Shown here one piece after another: positions 31,634-40,700 of a stretch of 49,752 nucleotides of DNA; the stretch's first letter is position 1, and every line of letters begins with the position of its first letter. The stretch comes from Streptomyces sp. NK15101 (GTDB taxonomy: Bacteria > Actinomycetota > Actinomycetes > Streptomycetales > Streptomycetaceae), in NCBI RefSeq assembly GCF_020400725.1, contig NZ_JAINVG010000057.1, positions 1 to 49,752 on the forward strand, read 5' to 3'. Below the pieces are notes generated by a model. It saw only the letters and a list, made by a program, of their open reading frames with translations. It made no database searches and was not told the origin of the DNA. Both the position numbers and the translations under genes were made by a program.

Positions 31634-34600
31634 ATGGCTGACCCGATGGACGACCGAACCCGGCGAGCGAAGCCGGCCGAGAACGCGTTAGCCGGAGACC
31701 TCGGACCGACCGAGGGTTCGACGGGTCAGCCGGCCGGGGCTCCCGGACCGGACCAGGGCCTCACGGATCCCCCGGTCGGACAGCCCGGACCGGACCAGGG
31801 CCTCACGGGTCGGCTGGCCGGGCTGTCGGCCGACCGCCGCGCCGCGGCCCTGCTCGACCTCGTCCGCGAGGAGACCGCGGGTCTGGCGGGCACGGACCCG
31901 CTCGACATCGACCCGGAGATGGCCTACCGCGACTACGGCTACAACTCCCTCGCGGCCGTGGAGCTGACCAGTCGGCTGAGTCAGGCCACCGGCCTCGAAC
32001 TGCCCCTCACCCTCCTCTTCGACCACCCGACCGCGGCCGCCGTGGCCGATCACCTGCTCGACCTGCTCGGCTTCGCGCCCCGCGAGGACGACGCCCCGCG
32101 GGCGGAGGCGGCGGACGCCGTCGAGGGCCCGGACCACGACGACGACCCCATCGCCGTCGTGGGCATGGCCTGCCGGTACCCGGGCGGCGTGACCTCCCCC
32201 GACGAGCTGTGGGACCTGGTCGCCGCCGGGCGCGACGTCATCACGGACTTTCCCGCCGACCGGGGCTGGGACGTCGACGGCCTCTACTCCTCCGACCCGG
32301 AGCAACCCGGTACGAGTTACGCCCGCTCCGGCGGATTCCTCGACGGGGTCGCCGACTTCGACGCCGAGTTCTTCGGCATCGCGCGCCGCGAGGCCCTGGC
32401 GATGGACCCGCAGCAGCGGCTGCTCCTCCAGGCCGTCTGGGAGTCCCTGGAGGACGCGGGCATCGTCCCGGGCCGTCTGCGCGGCTCGCGGACGGGTGTG
32501 TTCGTGGGCAGCAGCGGCCAGGACTACGAGAACGTGGCGCGGTCCGGCCCCGGCGAGCTGGAGGGCTACTGGGGCATCGGCTCGGCCGGCAGCGTCCTGT
32601 CGGGCCGGGTCGCCTACACCTTCGGCCTCGAAGGTCCGGCCCTCACCGTGGACACGGCCTGCTCCTCGTCGCTCGTGGCCGTGCACCTGGCGGCGCAGGC
32701 CCTCCGCCGGGGCGAGTGCGCGCTCGCCGTGGCGGGCGGCGCCGCGGTGATGGCCACGCCGAAGGTCTTCACCGAGTTCAGCAGGCAGCGCGCGCTCTCG
32801 CCGGACGGCCGGTGCCGTTCGTACGCGGAGGCCGCCGACGGCACCGGCTGGGCCGAGGGCGTCGGCGTCCTCCTCCTGGAACGCCTCAGCGAGGCGCGCC
32901 GCAACGGCCACCGCGTCCTCGCCCTCATACCGGGCACGGCGGTCAACCAGGACGGCGCCAGCAACGGACTGACCGCCCCGAACGGCGGCTCCCAGCAGCG
33001 CGTCATCACCCAGGCCCTCACCGCGGCACGGCTGCGCCCCGGCGACATCGACGCCGTCGAGGGCCACGGCACCGGCACCACGCTCGGCGACCCCATCGAG
33101 ATCGACGCCCTCACGGCCGTCTTCGGCCAGGACCGGCCCACCGGACAGCCCCTGCGCCTGGGCTCGCTGAAGTCCAACATCGGACACAGCCAGGCCGCCG
33201 CGGGCGTCGGCGGACTGATCAAGATCATTCAGGCACTGCGCCACGAGACGCTCCCCCGGACCCTGCACGTCGACCGGCCCACGCCCAAGGCCGACTGGTC
33301 GGGCGACGCGGTCTCCCTGCTGACCGAGGCAGTCCCGTGGCCACGCGGCGAACGTGTCCGCAGGGCCGGGGTGTCCTCGTTCGGCATCAGCGGCAGCAAC
33401 GCGCACGTCGTGGTGGAGGAGGCACCGCTCGACACCGACGTCGTCGTGGCGGATCCCGATACCCGGCCGGAGCCCGGCACCCCGGCCGAGCCCGAGGCCC
33501 CGCCGGTGGTGCCCTGGCTGCTCTCCGCCAAGACACCCACCGCCCTGCGCGCCCAGGCGAACCGCCTGCACACCCACCTCACCACCCGACACCCCGACGC
33601 CACCCCCACCCACATCGGCGCCGCCCTCGCCCACACCCGCACCCACTTCGACCACCGCGCCGCCCTCATCGGCACCACCCGCACCGAACTCCTCGCGGGA
33701 CTCGCCGCGGTCGCCCGGGGCGAGGAGGCGGATCAGGTGACCCGGTCCCGCGCCCGCGCCGGGAAGACCGTCTTCGTCTTCCCCGGCCAGGGCTCGCAGT
33801 GGATCGGAATGAGCCGTGAACTCGCCGCCTCGTACCCGGTGTTCGCCGAGGAGCTCCGCGCCTGCGCCGAGGCCCTCGCGCCCCACATCGACTTCTCGCT
33901 CGACGAGGTCCTGGCCGGGGTGCCCGGCGCTCCCCCGTTGGACCGGGTGGACGTCGTACAGCCCGCGCTGTTCGCGGTGATGGCGGCGTTGGCCGCGCTC
34001 TGGCGGCACCACGGCGTGCACCCGGACGCCGTGGTCGGGCACTCGCAGGGCGAGATCGCCGCCGCGTACGTCGCCGGCGGGCTGTCGCTCCAGGACGCCG
34101 CCCGCGTCGTGGCGCTGCGCAGCAAGGCCATCGCGGAGATGGCGGGCCGGGGCGGCATGGCCTCGGTGACGGCGTCGCCCGAGCGGCTGCGGCCGCTCCT
34201 GGAGGACTGGGACGGACTCATATCCGTCGCCGCCGTGAACGGGCCCTCCTCCATGACGGTCTCCGGGGACTCCGACGCTCTGGACGGGCTGCTCGCCCGC
34301 TGCGCCGCCGAGGACATCTGGGCCCGGCGGGTTCCCGTCGACTACGCCTCGCACTCCTCGCAGGTCGAGTCGATCGAGGAGCGGCTGGCCGAGGTCCTGG
34401 CACCCGTCGCGCCACGCTCCGGAGACGTGCCCTTCCACTCCACGGTCACCGCGGGCGAGTTCGACACCAGCGGTCTCGACGCCGGCTACTGGTACCGGAA
34501 CCTGCGCGGAACCGTGCGGTTCGAGGAGGTCGTCCGCGCGCTCCTCGACCAGGGCCACACCACGTTCATCGAGGTCAGCCCGCATCCGATCCTCACCTTC

Positions 34601-37600
34601 GCGATCGAGCAGACCGTCGAGGAGGCCGTCGGGCAGACCGCCGAGCGGGCGAAGGGACGCGCAGGCGGTCCCGGCGGTCCCGGCCGTACCCCCGCGGCCG
34701 TCCTCGGCTCGTCCCGGCGCGAGCGCGAACGGGCCGAGTTCACCGCCTCGCTGGCCGCGGCGCACGCCCACGGGGTGTCCGTGGACTGGGGCACGGTGTA
34801 CGACGCGGCCGCCGCGCGTGACGTCGAACTCCCCACGTACGCCTTCGAGTCGACGCGCCACTGGGCGACGCCCCGGCCGGTCGCGGGCGATGTCGGCGGT
34901 GCGGGACTGCACTCCACCGGGCACCGGCTTCTGACCGCCGGGACCGAACTAGCCGACGGCGGATGGATGTTCACCGGGCGGATCTCGCGGGACACGCACG
35001 ACTGGCTGGACGACCACGCGGTCTACGGCACGGTCCTGCTGCCGGGCACCGCCTTCGTGGACATGGCCGTCCTCGCCGCCTCGCACACCGGCTGCGACCT
35101 GGTCGAGGAACTGACGCTCGAGGAGCCGCTGGTGCTCCCCGACGACGGCGCCGCCGACCTCCAGGCGTCGGTCGGCGTCCCGGACGACCGGGGACGGCGG
35201 CCGGTGACGGTCCACTCCCGGCCGGCCGACCCGGTGGGAGGCGGCGGCGAGTGGACGCGGCACGCCGCCGGCTTCCTCGCCCCCTCCGCGGCACACGGCG
35301 ACACCGCTCCCGCACCCGCGTCCTGGCCTCCGCCGGGCGCCGAGCCGCTGGACGTCGACGGCCTCTACGAACGGCTCGCCGACCGGGGCTTCGGATACGG
35401 GCCCGTCTTCCGCGGGCTGCGCGCGGCCTGGCGGCGCGACGGTGAGCTCCTCGCCGAGGTGGACGCCGCCGAGGTGCTCGACGGAGGCCACGCCGCCGAG
35501 GGGTACGGGGTGCACCCCGCCCTGCTCGACGCCGCGTTCCACGCCCGGCTGACCGAACTGGCCGGTGCCGACGGCGCGTCCGGGCAGGCGTGGCTGCCGT
35601 TCACCTGGTCCGGTGTGCGTGTCGTCCGGACGGGCGCCACGCACCTGCGGGTGTCCCTCGGCACGCTCGGCGAGGGCACCGTACGGATGTCCGCGGTCGA
35701 CGCGTCGGGGGCCCCGGTGGTCACCGTCGGGTCGGTCGTGGCCCGTCCGGTGTCCCCGGCCCGGCTCGCGGGTGCCCGCGGGGCGGCCGACTCCCTGTTC
35801 CGCGTGGAGTGGCGGGCCGTACCCACGCCCGCCCCCGCTCCGGACTCCGTGTCCGGACGCTGGGCGGTCCTGGACGAGGACGGCACGGTCATGGTCCGCC
35901 CGGACGCCGAGGCCGGATCCACCGCCTCGGACCTCCCCGCGTTCCCCACCTTCACCTCGCTCCCCCGCCTCGTCGAGACGCTCGACGCGGGCGGCACCGT
36001 GCCGGACGTCGTCGTGGCGTTCGTGCCCGCGGCGCACGGCTCGCCCACGGCGGAGGCGGCCCGCGGCCGCGCCCGGCACGCCCTCGCGCTGCTGCGCGGC
36101 TGGCTGGCCGACGAGCGGTTCGCCGACGCGCGTCTGGTCCTGGTCACCCGGGACGCCGTCGCCACCGTTCCCGGCGCGGCCGTCTCCCCCGACCTCGCGC
36201 CCCTGTGGGGTCTGGTGCGTTCCGCGCAGTCCGAGCACCCCGGCCGTTTCACGCTGGTCGACCTGGCCGGCGACGCCTCCGACGATCCCGCGCGGATCCT
36301 GCCCGTCGCGCTCGCCGCCGAGGAGCCCCAGATCGCGGTACGGAACGGAGTGCCCCACGTCCCGCGTGCGGTCCGGGTGCGTGGCGCCTCCGGCGAGCCG
36401 CTTCCCTTCGACCCCGACGGCACGGTCCTGATCACCGGGGGCACGAGCGGGCTCGGCGCCCAGGTGGCCCGGCACCTCGTCGCCGAGCGGGGCGCCCGGC
36501 GCCTGCTCCTGAGCAGCCGTCGCGGCGAGGACGCCGAAGGCGTGCCGGAGCTGAGGGCCGAACTGGAGGGCCTCGGCGCCCGGGTGACCGTCGCGGCCTG
36601 CGACGTCACGGACCGGTCGGCGACGGCGGCGCTCCTCGCGTCGGTCGACTCCGCGCATCCGCTCACCGCCGTCGTCCACTCCGCGGGGGTGCTCGACGAC
36701 GGCCTCCTGGAGGCGCTGACGCCCGAGCGTCTGGACCGCGTGCTGCGACCCAAGGTGGACGCGATCCTGCACCTGCACGAGCTGACCGCCTCGGTGCCGC
36801 TCGCTTCCTTCGTCCTGTTCTCCTCGGTCGCCGGCACCATCGGCGGCCCGGGGCAGGGCAACTACGCGGCGGCCAACACGTTCCTCGACGCCTTCGCGCA
36901 GTGGCGCCGGTCCCAGGGCCTGCCCGCGCTGTCGCTGGCCTGGGGCCTGTGGGAGGAGGCGAGCGACATGACCCGGCACCTCGGGGACGCCGGGGTGGCC
37001 CAGCTGGGCAGGTCGGGGCTCGCGCCGCTCGGCACCGACGAGGGGCTGCGCCTGTTCGACGCGGTCCACGGCACGGAGGACGCGCTGCTGCTGCCCGCGC
37101 GGCTGGACCTGGGCGCCCTGCGTGCCCAGGCCCGCGAAGGCTCGCTGCCGGCCGTGCTGCGGGCCCTCGTGCCGGCGGCGCAGGGGCCCGCGGCCCGGCC
37201 GGCCGCGACGCTGCCGGCGCGTCTCGCGGTCGCTCCGGCGGAGGAGCGGGACGCGCTGGTGTCGGCGGCGGTCTCCGCGGAACTCGCCGTGATCCTCGGG
37301 TACGGGGACGCGGACGCGGTCGACCCGGAGCGCCCTTTCAAGGAACTGGGCCTGGACTCGCTGGGCGCGGTACGGCTGCGCAACCGGCTGAGCCAGGTGA
37401 CGGGCCTCACCCTGCCGTCCACCCTCGTGTTCGCCCACCCGACGGTGCCGTCGCTCGCCGCGCATCTGCGCACGCTCCTCGACGAGCGGGCTCCCGGGGA
37501 GGACGAGGAGACCGCGGCACCCGGTGTGCACGCGGATCTGGACCGCCTGGCGGGGCTGCTCCCCTCGGTCGCCGAGTCCGATGTGGCGGAGGTCCGCGCC

Positions 37601-37735
37601 CGGCTCCGGTCCCTGCTCGGGGCGCTCGACGGCCGGGGCGGCGACGACACCGGCGAGCTGCGCAGGGAACGCATCGACGAGGCGTCCGCCGACGACCTGT
37701 TCGACCTGATCGACAACGACTTGGGGGTGGGCTGA
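31634..37735 (+). CDS. type I PKS protein 1: ACP-KS-AT(methylmalonyl)-DH-KR-ACP
   Basis: 2033 aa from ATG 31634, GGAGG 5 bases upstream; GTG 31622 is an alternative. Codon 19 is TTA (31688-31690). Order: Pro/Gly-rich leader with a 14-residue repeat; ACP ~60-145 (S105 in GYNSL); KS ~165-600 (C343, HGTGT and NIGH present); AT ~710-1010 (S804 in GHSQG; YASH motif, so methylmalonyl-CoA); DH ~1095-1375 (H1128 in H-x3-G-x4-P, D1299 in HPALLD); KR ~1590-1780 (Y1744, LDD at 1687-1689, B-type); ACP ~1880-1950 (S1909); C-terminal docking tail ending FDLIDNDLG. All sites look active and there is no ER, so it should make a 2-methyl-2-enoyl thioester. The leading ACP without a loading AT or KS suggests an acyl chain supplied from outside, e.g. 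by the FAAL or stand-alone ACP. Confidence 0.92.
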   Translation: MADPMDDRTRRAKPAENALAGDLGPTEGSTGQPAGAPGPDQGLTDPPVGQPGPDQGLTGRLAGLSADRRAAALLDLVREETAGLAGTDPLDIDPEMAYRDYGYNSLAAVELTSRLSQATGLELPLTLLFDHPTAAAVADHLLDLLGFAPREDDAPRAEAADAVEGPDHDDDPIAVVGMACRYPGGVTSPDELWDLVAAGRDVITDFPADRGWDVDGLYSSDPEQPGTSYARSGGFLDGVADFDAEFFGIARREALAMDPQQRLLLQAVWESLEDAGIVPGRLRGSRTGVFVGSSGQDYENVARSGPGELEGYWGIGSAGSVLSGRVAYTFGLEGPALTVDTACSSSLVAVHLAAQALRRGECALAVAGGAAVMATPKVFTEFSRQRALSPDGRCRSYAEAADGTGWAEGVGVLLLERLSEARRNGHRVLALIPGTAVNQDGASNGLTAPNGGSQQRVITQALTAARLRPGDIDAVEGHGTGTTLGDPIEIDALTAVFGQDRPTGQPLRLGSLKSNIGHSQAAAGVGGLIKIIQALRHETLPRTLHVDRPTPKADWSGDAVSLLTEAVPWPRGERVRRAGVSSFGISGSNAHVVVEEAPLDTDVVVADPDTRPEPGTPAEPEAPPVVPWLLSAKTPTALRAQANRLHTHLTTRHPDATPTHIGAALAHTRTHFDHRAALIGTTRTELLAGLAAVARGEEADQVTRSRARAGKTVFVFPGQGSQWIGMSRELAASYPVFAEELRACAEALAPHIDFSLDEVLAGVPGAPPLDRVDVVQPALFAVMAALAALWRHHGVHPDAVVGHSQGEIAAAYVAGGLSLQDAARVVALRSKAIAEMAGRGGMASVTASPERLRPLLEDWDGLISVAAVNGPSSMTVSGDSDALDGLLARCAAEDIWARRVPVDYASHSSQVESIEERLAEVLAPVAPRSGDVPFHSTVTAGEFDTSGLDAGYWYRNLRGTVRFEEVVRALLDQGHTTFIEVSPHPILTFAIEQTVEEAVGQTAERAKGRAGGPGGPGRTPAAVLGSSRRERERAEFTASLAAAHAHGVSVDWGTVYDAAAARDVELPTYAFESTRHWATPRPVAGDVGGAGLHSTGHRLLTAGTELADGGWMFTGRISRDTHDWLDDHAVYGTVLLPGTAFVDMAVLAASHTGCDLVEELTLEEPLVLPDDGAADLQASVGVPDDRGRRPVTVHSRPADPVGGGGEWTRHAAGFLAPSAAHGDTAPAPASWPPPGAEPLDVDGLYERLADRGFGYGPVFRGLRAAWRRDGELLAEVDAAEVLDGGHAAEGYGVHPALLDAAFHARLTELAGADGASGQAWLPFTWSGVRVVRTGATHLRVSLGTLGEGTVRMSAVDASGAPVVTVGSVVARPVSPARLAGARGAADSLFRVEWRAVPTPAPAPDSVSGRWAVLDEDGTVMVRPDAEAGSTASDLPAFPTFTSLPRLVETLDAGGTVPDVVVAFVPAAHGSPTAEAARGRARHALALLRGWLADERFADARLVLVTRDAVATVPGAAVSPDLAPLWGLVRSAQSEHPGRFTLVDLAGDASDDPARILPVALAAEEPQIAVRNGVPHVPRAVRVRGASGEPLPFDPDGTVLITGGTSGLGAQVARHLVAERGARRLLLSSRRGEDAEGVPELRAELEGLGARVTVAACDVTDRSATAALLASVDSAHPLTAVVHSAGVLDDGLLEALTPERLDRVLRPKVDAILHLHELTASVPLASFVLFSSVAGTIGGPGQGNYAAANTFLDAFAQWRRSQGLPALSLAWGLWEEASDMTRHLGDAGVAQLGRSGLAPLGTDEGLRLFDAVHGTEDALLLPARLDLGALRAQAREGSLPAVLRALVPAAQGPAARPAATLPARLAVAPAEERDALVSAAVSAELAVILGYGDADAVDPERPFKELGLDSLGAVRLRNRLSQVTGLTLPSTLVFAHPTVPSLAAHLRTLLDERAPGEDEETAAPGVHADLDRLAGLLPSVAESDVAEVRARLRSLLGALDGRGGDDTGELRRERIDEASADDLFDLIDNDLGVG
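31742..31808 (+). repeat. in-frame direct repeat in the PKS1 leader
   Basis: A 25-base segment (cccggaccggaccagggcct plus cacgg) occurs at 31742-31766 and 31784-31808, period 42 bases (14 codons). It gives two copies of PGPDQGLT in a disordered Pro/Gly-rich stretch before the first ACP. Confidence 0.75.
32938..33713 (+). repeat. 776-bp near-identical duplication, copy 1 (PKS1 KS and KS-AT linker)
   Basis: This stretch matches 38632-39407 (offset 5694) with a single mismatch seen by eye (G at 33025, C at 38719). It covers the C-terminal half of the KS and the whole KS-AT linker and stops just before the AT. Flanking PKS sequence is similar but clearly diverged. Confidence 0.9.
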
Positions 37736-37738
37736 ACC

Positions 37739-40700
37739 ATGACGGACGACGACAAGACCCTGCGGTACCTCAAGCGCGTCACCGCCGAACTCCAGTCCAC
37801 CCGAGCGCAGTTGAAGCAGGCCGAGCAGCGCGCGTACGAGCCGGTCGCGGTGGTGGGCATGGCCTGCCGCTATCCGGGCGGCGCGACCTCCCCCGACGGG
37901 CTGTGGGACCTGGTGGCCGCCGGGCGCGACGTGGTCACGGACTTCCCCGCGGACCGGGGCTGGGACCTGGACCGGCTCTTCCACGACGACCCGGACCACC
38001 CCGGCACGACGTACGCCAGGGCCGGCGGGTTCCTGGAGGGGGCGACGGAGTTCGACGCGGAGTTCTTCGGCATCGGCCGCACCGAGGCCCTGGCGATGGA
38101 CCCGCAGCAGCGGCTGCTCCTGCAGACCGTCTGGGAGTCCCTGGAGGACGCGGGCATCGTCCCGGGCCGTCTGCGCGGCTCGCGGACGGGCGTGTTCGTG
38201 GGGACGACGGGCCAGGACTACGCGCAGCTCGCGCGGTCGGGTCCGGCGGATCTCGAAGGCTACTGGGGCATCGGCTCGGCGGGCAGCGTGCTCTCCGGTC
38301 GGGTCTCGTACGTGCTGGGGTTCGAGGGTCCGGCCCTCACCGTGGACACGGCCTGCTCCTCGTCGCTCGTGAGCGTGCACCTGGCGGCGCAGGCCCTCCG
38401 CCGGGGCGAGTGCGCGCTCGCCGTGGCGGGCGGCGTGACGGTGATGTCCACACCGGGCGTCTTCACCGAGTTCAGCAGGCAGCGCGCGCTCTCGCCGGAC
38501 GGCCGGTGCCGTTCGTACGCGGAGGCCGCCGACGGCACCGGCTGGGGCGAGGGCGTCGGCGTGGTCGTGCTTGAGCGCCTCGGTGAGGCGCGCCGCAACG
38601 GCCACCGCGTCCTGGCGGTCATCACCGGCTCCGCGGTCAACCAGGACGGCGCCAGCAACGGACTGACCGCCCCGAACGGCGGCTCCCAGCAGCGCGTCAT
38701 CACCCAGGCCCTCACCGCCGCACGGCTGCGCCCCGGCGACATCGACGCCGTCGAGGGCCACGGCACCGGCACCACGCTCGGCGACCCCATCGAGATCGAC
38801 GCCCTCACGGCCGTCTTCGGCCAGGACCGGCCCACCGGACAGCCCCTGCGCCTGGGCTCGCTGAAGTCCAACATCGGACACAGCCAGGCCGCCGCGGGCG
38901 TCGGCGGACTGATCAAGATCATTCAGGCACTGCGCCACGAGACGCTCCCCCGGACCCTGCACGTCGACCGGCCCACGCCCAAGGCCGACTGGTCGGGCGA
39001 CGCGGTCTCCCTGCTGACCGAGGCAGTCCCGTGGCCACGCGGCGAACGTGTCCGCAGGGCCGGGGTGTCCTCGTTCGGCATCAGCGGCAGCAACGCGCAC
39101 GTCGTGGTGGAGGAGGCACCGCTCGACACCGACGTCGTCGTGGCGGATCCCGATACCCGGCCGGAGCCCGGCACCCCGGCCGAGCCCGAGGCCCCGCCGG
39201 TGGTGCCCTGGCTGCTCTCCGCCAAGACACCCACCGCCCTGCGCGCCCAGGCGAACCGCCTGCACACCCACCTCACCACCCGACACCCCGACGCCACCCC
39301 CACCCACATCGGCGCCGCCCTCGCCCACACCCGCACCCACTTCGACCACCGCGCCGCCCTCATCGGCACCACCCGCACCGAACTCCTCGCGGGACTCGCC
39401 GCGGTCGGCGCGGGGGAACTGCCCGGCAACGCCGTCATGGGCGTGGCGGCGCGGGCCGGCAGGACCGCCTTCCTCTTCTCCGGGCAGGGCTCCCAGCAGG
39501 CCGGCATGGGCAGCGGGCTCGCCGCCGCCCACCCGGTGTTCGCCGACGCCCTGGACGCGGCCCGCGCCGAGCTCGACCGGCATCTGGAGCTGCCTCTGCG
39601 CCAGGTGATGGAGGCCCCCGAGGGCACTCCCGAGGCGGAGCTGCTGCACCGTACGGGCTGGACGCAGCCGGCGCTGTTCGCCCTTGAGGTGGCCCTCTAC
39701 CGGCTCGTCGAGTCCTGGGGGTTCACGCCGGACTTCCTGATGGGCCACTCGCTCGGCGAGCTGTCCGCCGCGCATGTCGCCGGGGTCCTGTCCCTGGCCG
39801 ACGCGAGCGCTCTCGTGGCCGCTCGCGGCAGGCTCATGGAGGCCCTGCCGGAGGGCGGCGCGATGGTCGCGGTGGAGGCGACGGAGGACGAGGTCCTGGA
39901 GCGCCTGCGCGATCAGGGACGGCTGGCCGTGGCCGCCGTGAACGGGCCCCGATCGGTCGTCGTGTCCGGTGCCGCCGACGCCCTCGCGGACTGGCTGCGC
40001 CCCTGGCAGGAGGAGGGCCGCCGCACCCGCCCGCTGCGGGTCAGCCATGCCTTCCACTCGCCCCTGATGCGGCCCGTGCTCGACGAACTGTCCTCCGTGG
40101 CAAGCGGATTGAGCTATCACGCGCCGACCGTGCCGATCGTCTCGAACGTGACGGGGAACGTCGCCGACGCAGCGACCCTGGCCTCGCCCGACTACTGGGT
40201 CCGCCACGTGGAGCGCCCCGTCCGCTTCCACGACGGGGTACGGCGCCTGGAGGACGCGGGGGTGACGGCGTTCCTGGAGCTCGGGCCGAGCGGCGTGCTG
40301 ACCGCGATGACCCGGCGCTGCCTGCGCGAACCGGGCTCCGCGGTGCTCGCCACCGCCCTCGACGGGCGGGGACCCGAGCCCGCCGCGCTCATGACGGCGC
40401 TCGCCGAGCTGCACACGCACGGCCGGGGCGGCGACCTGGCGGCTCTCCTCCCCCGGGACGCCGCAAGCCGGGTGAGCCTTCCCACGTACGCCTTCCAGCC
40501 GCGCCGCCACTGGATCGACGTACCGCAGACCGTACGGGACACGGCTCCCGGCCCGTCGGCGGACGACCGGACGACCGCGGCTCCCGGCGCGTGGGACGCA
40601 CCGGACGGGGACGCACCGGACGGGGACGGGCCGGGGCGGGCGGACCAGGAGCGGGACGTGCTCGCGCTGGTCAGCACCCAGGCAGCCCTCGTGCTCGGTT

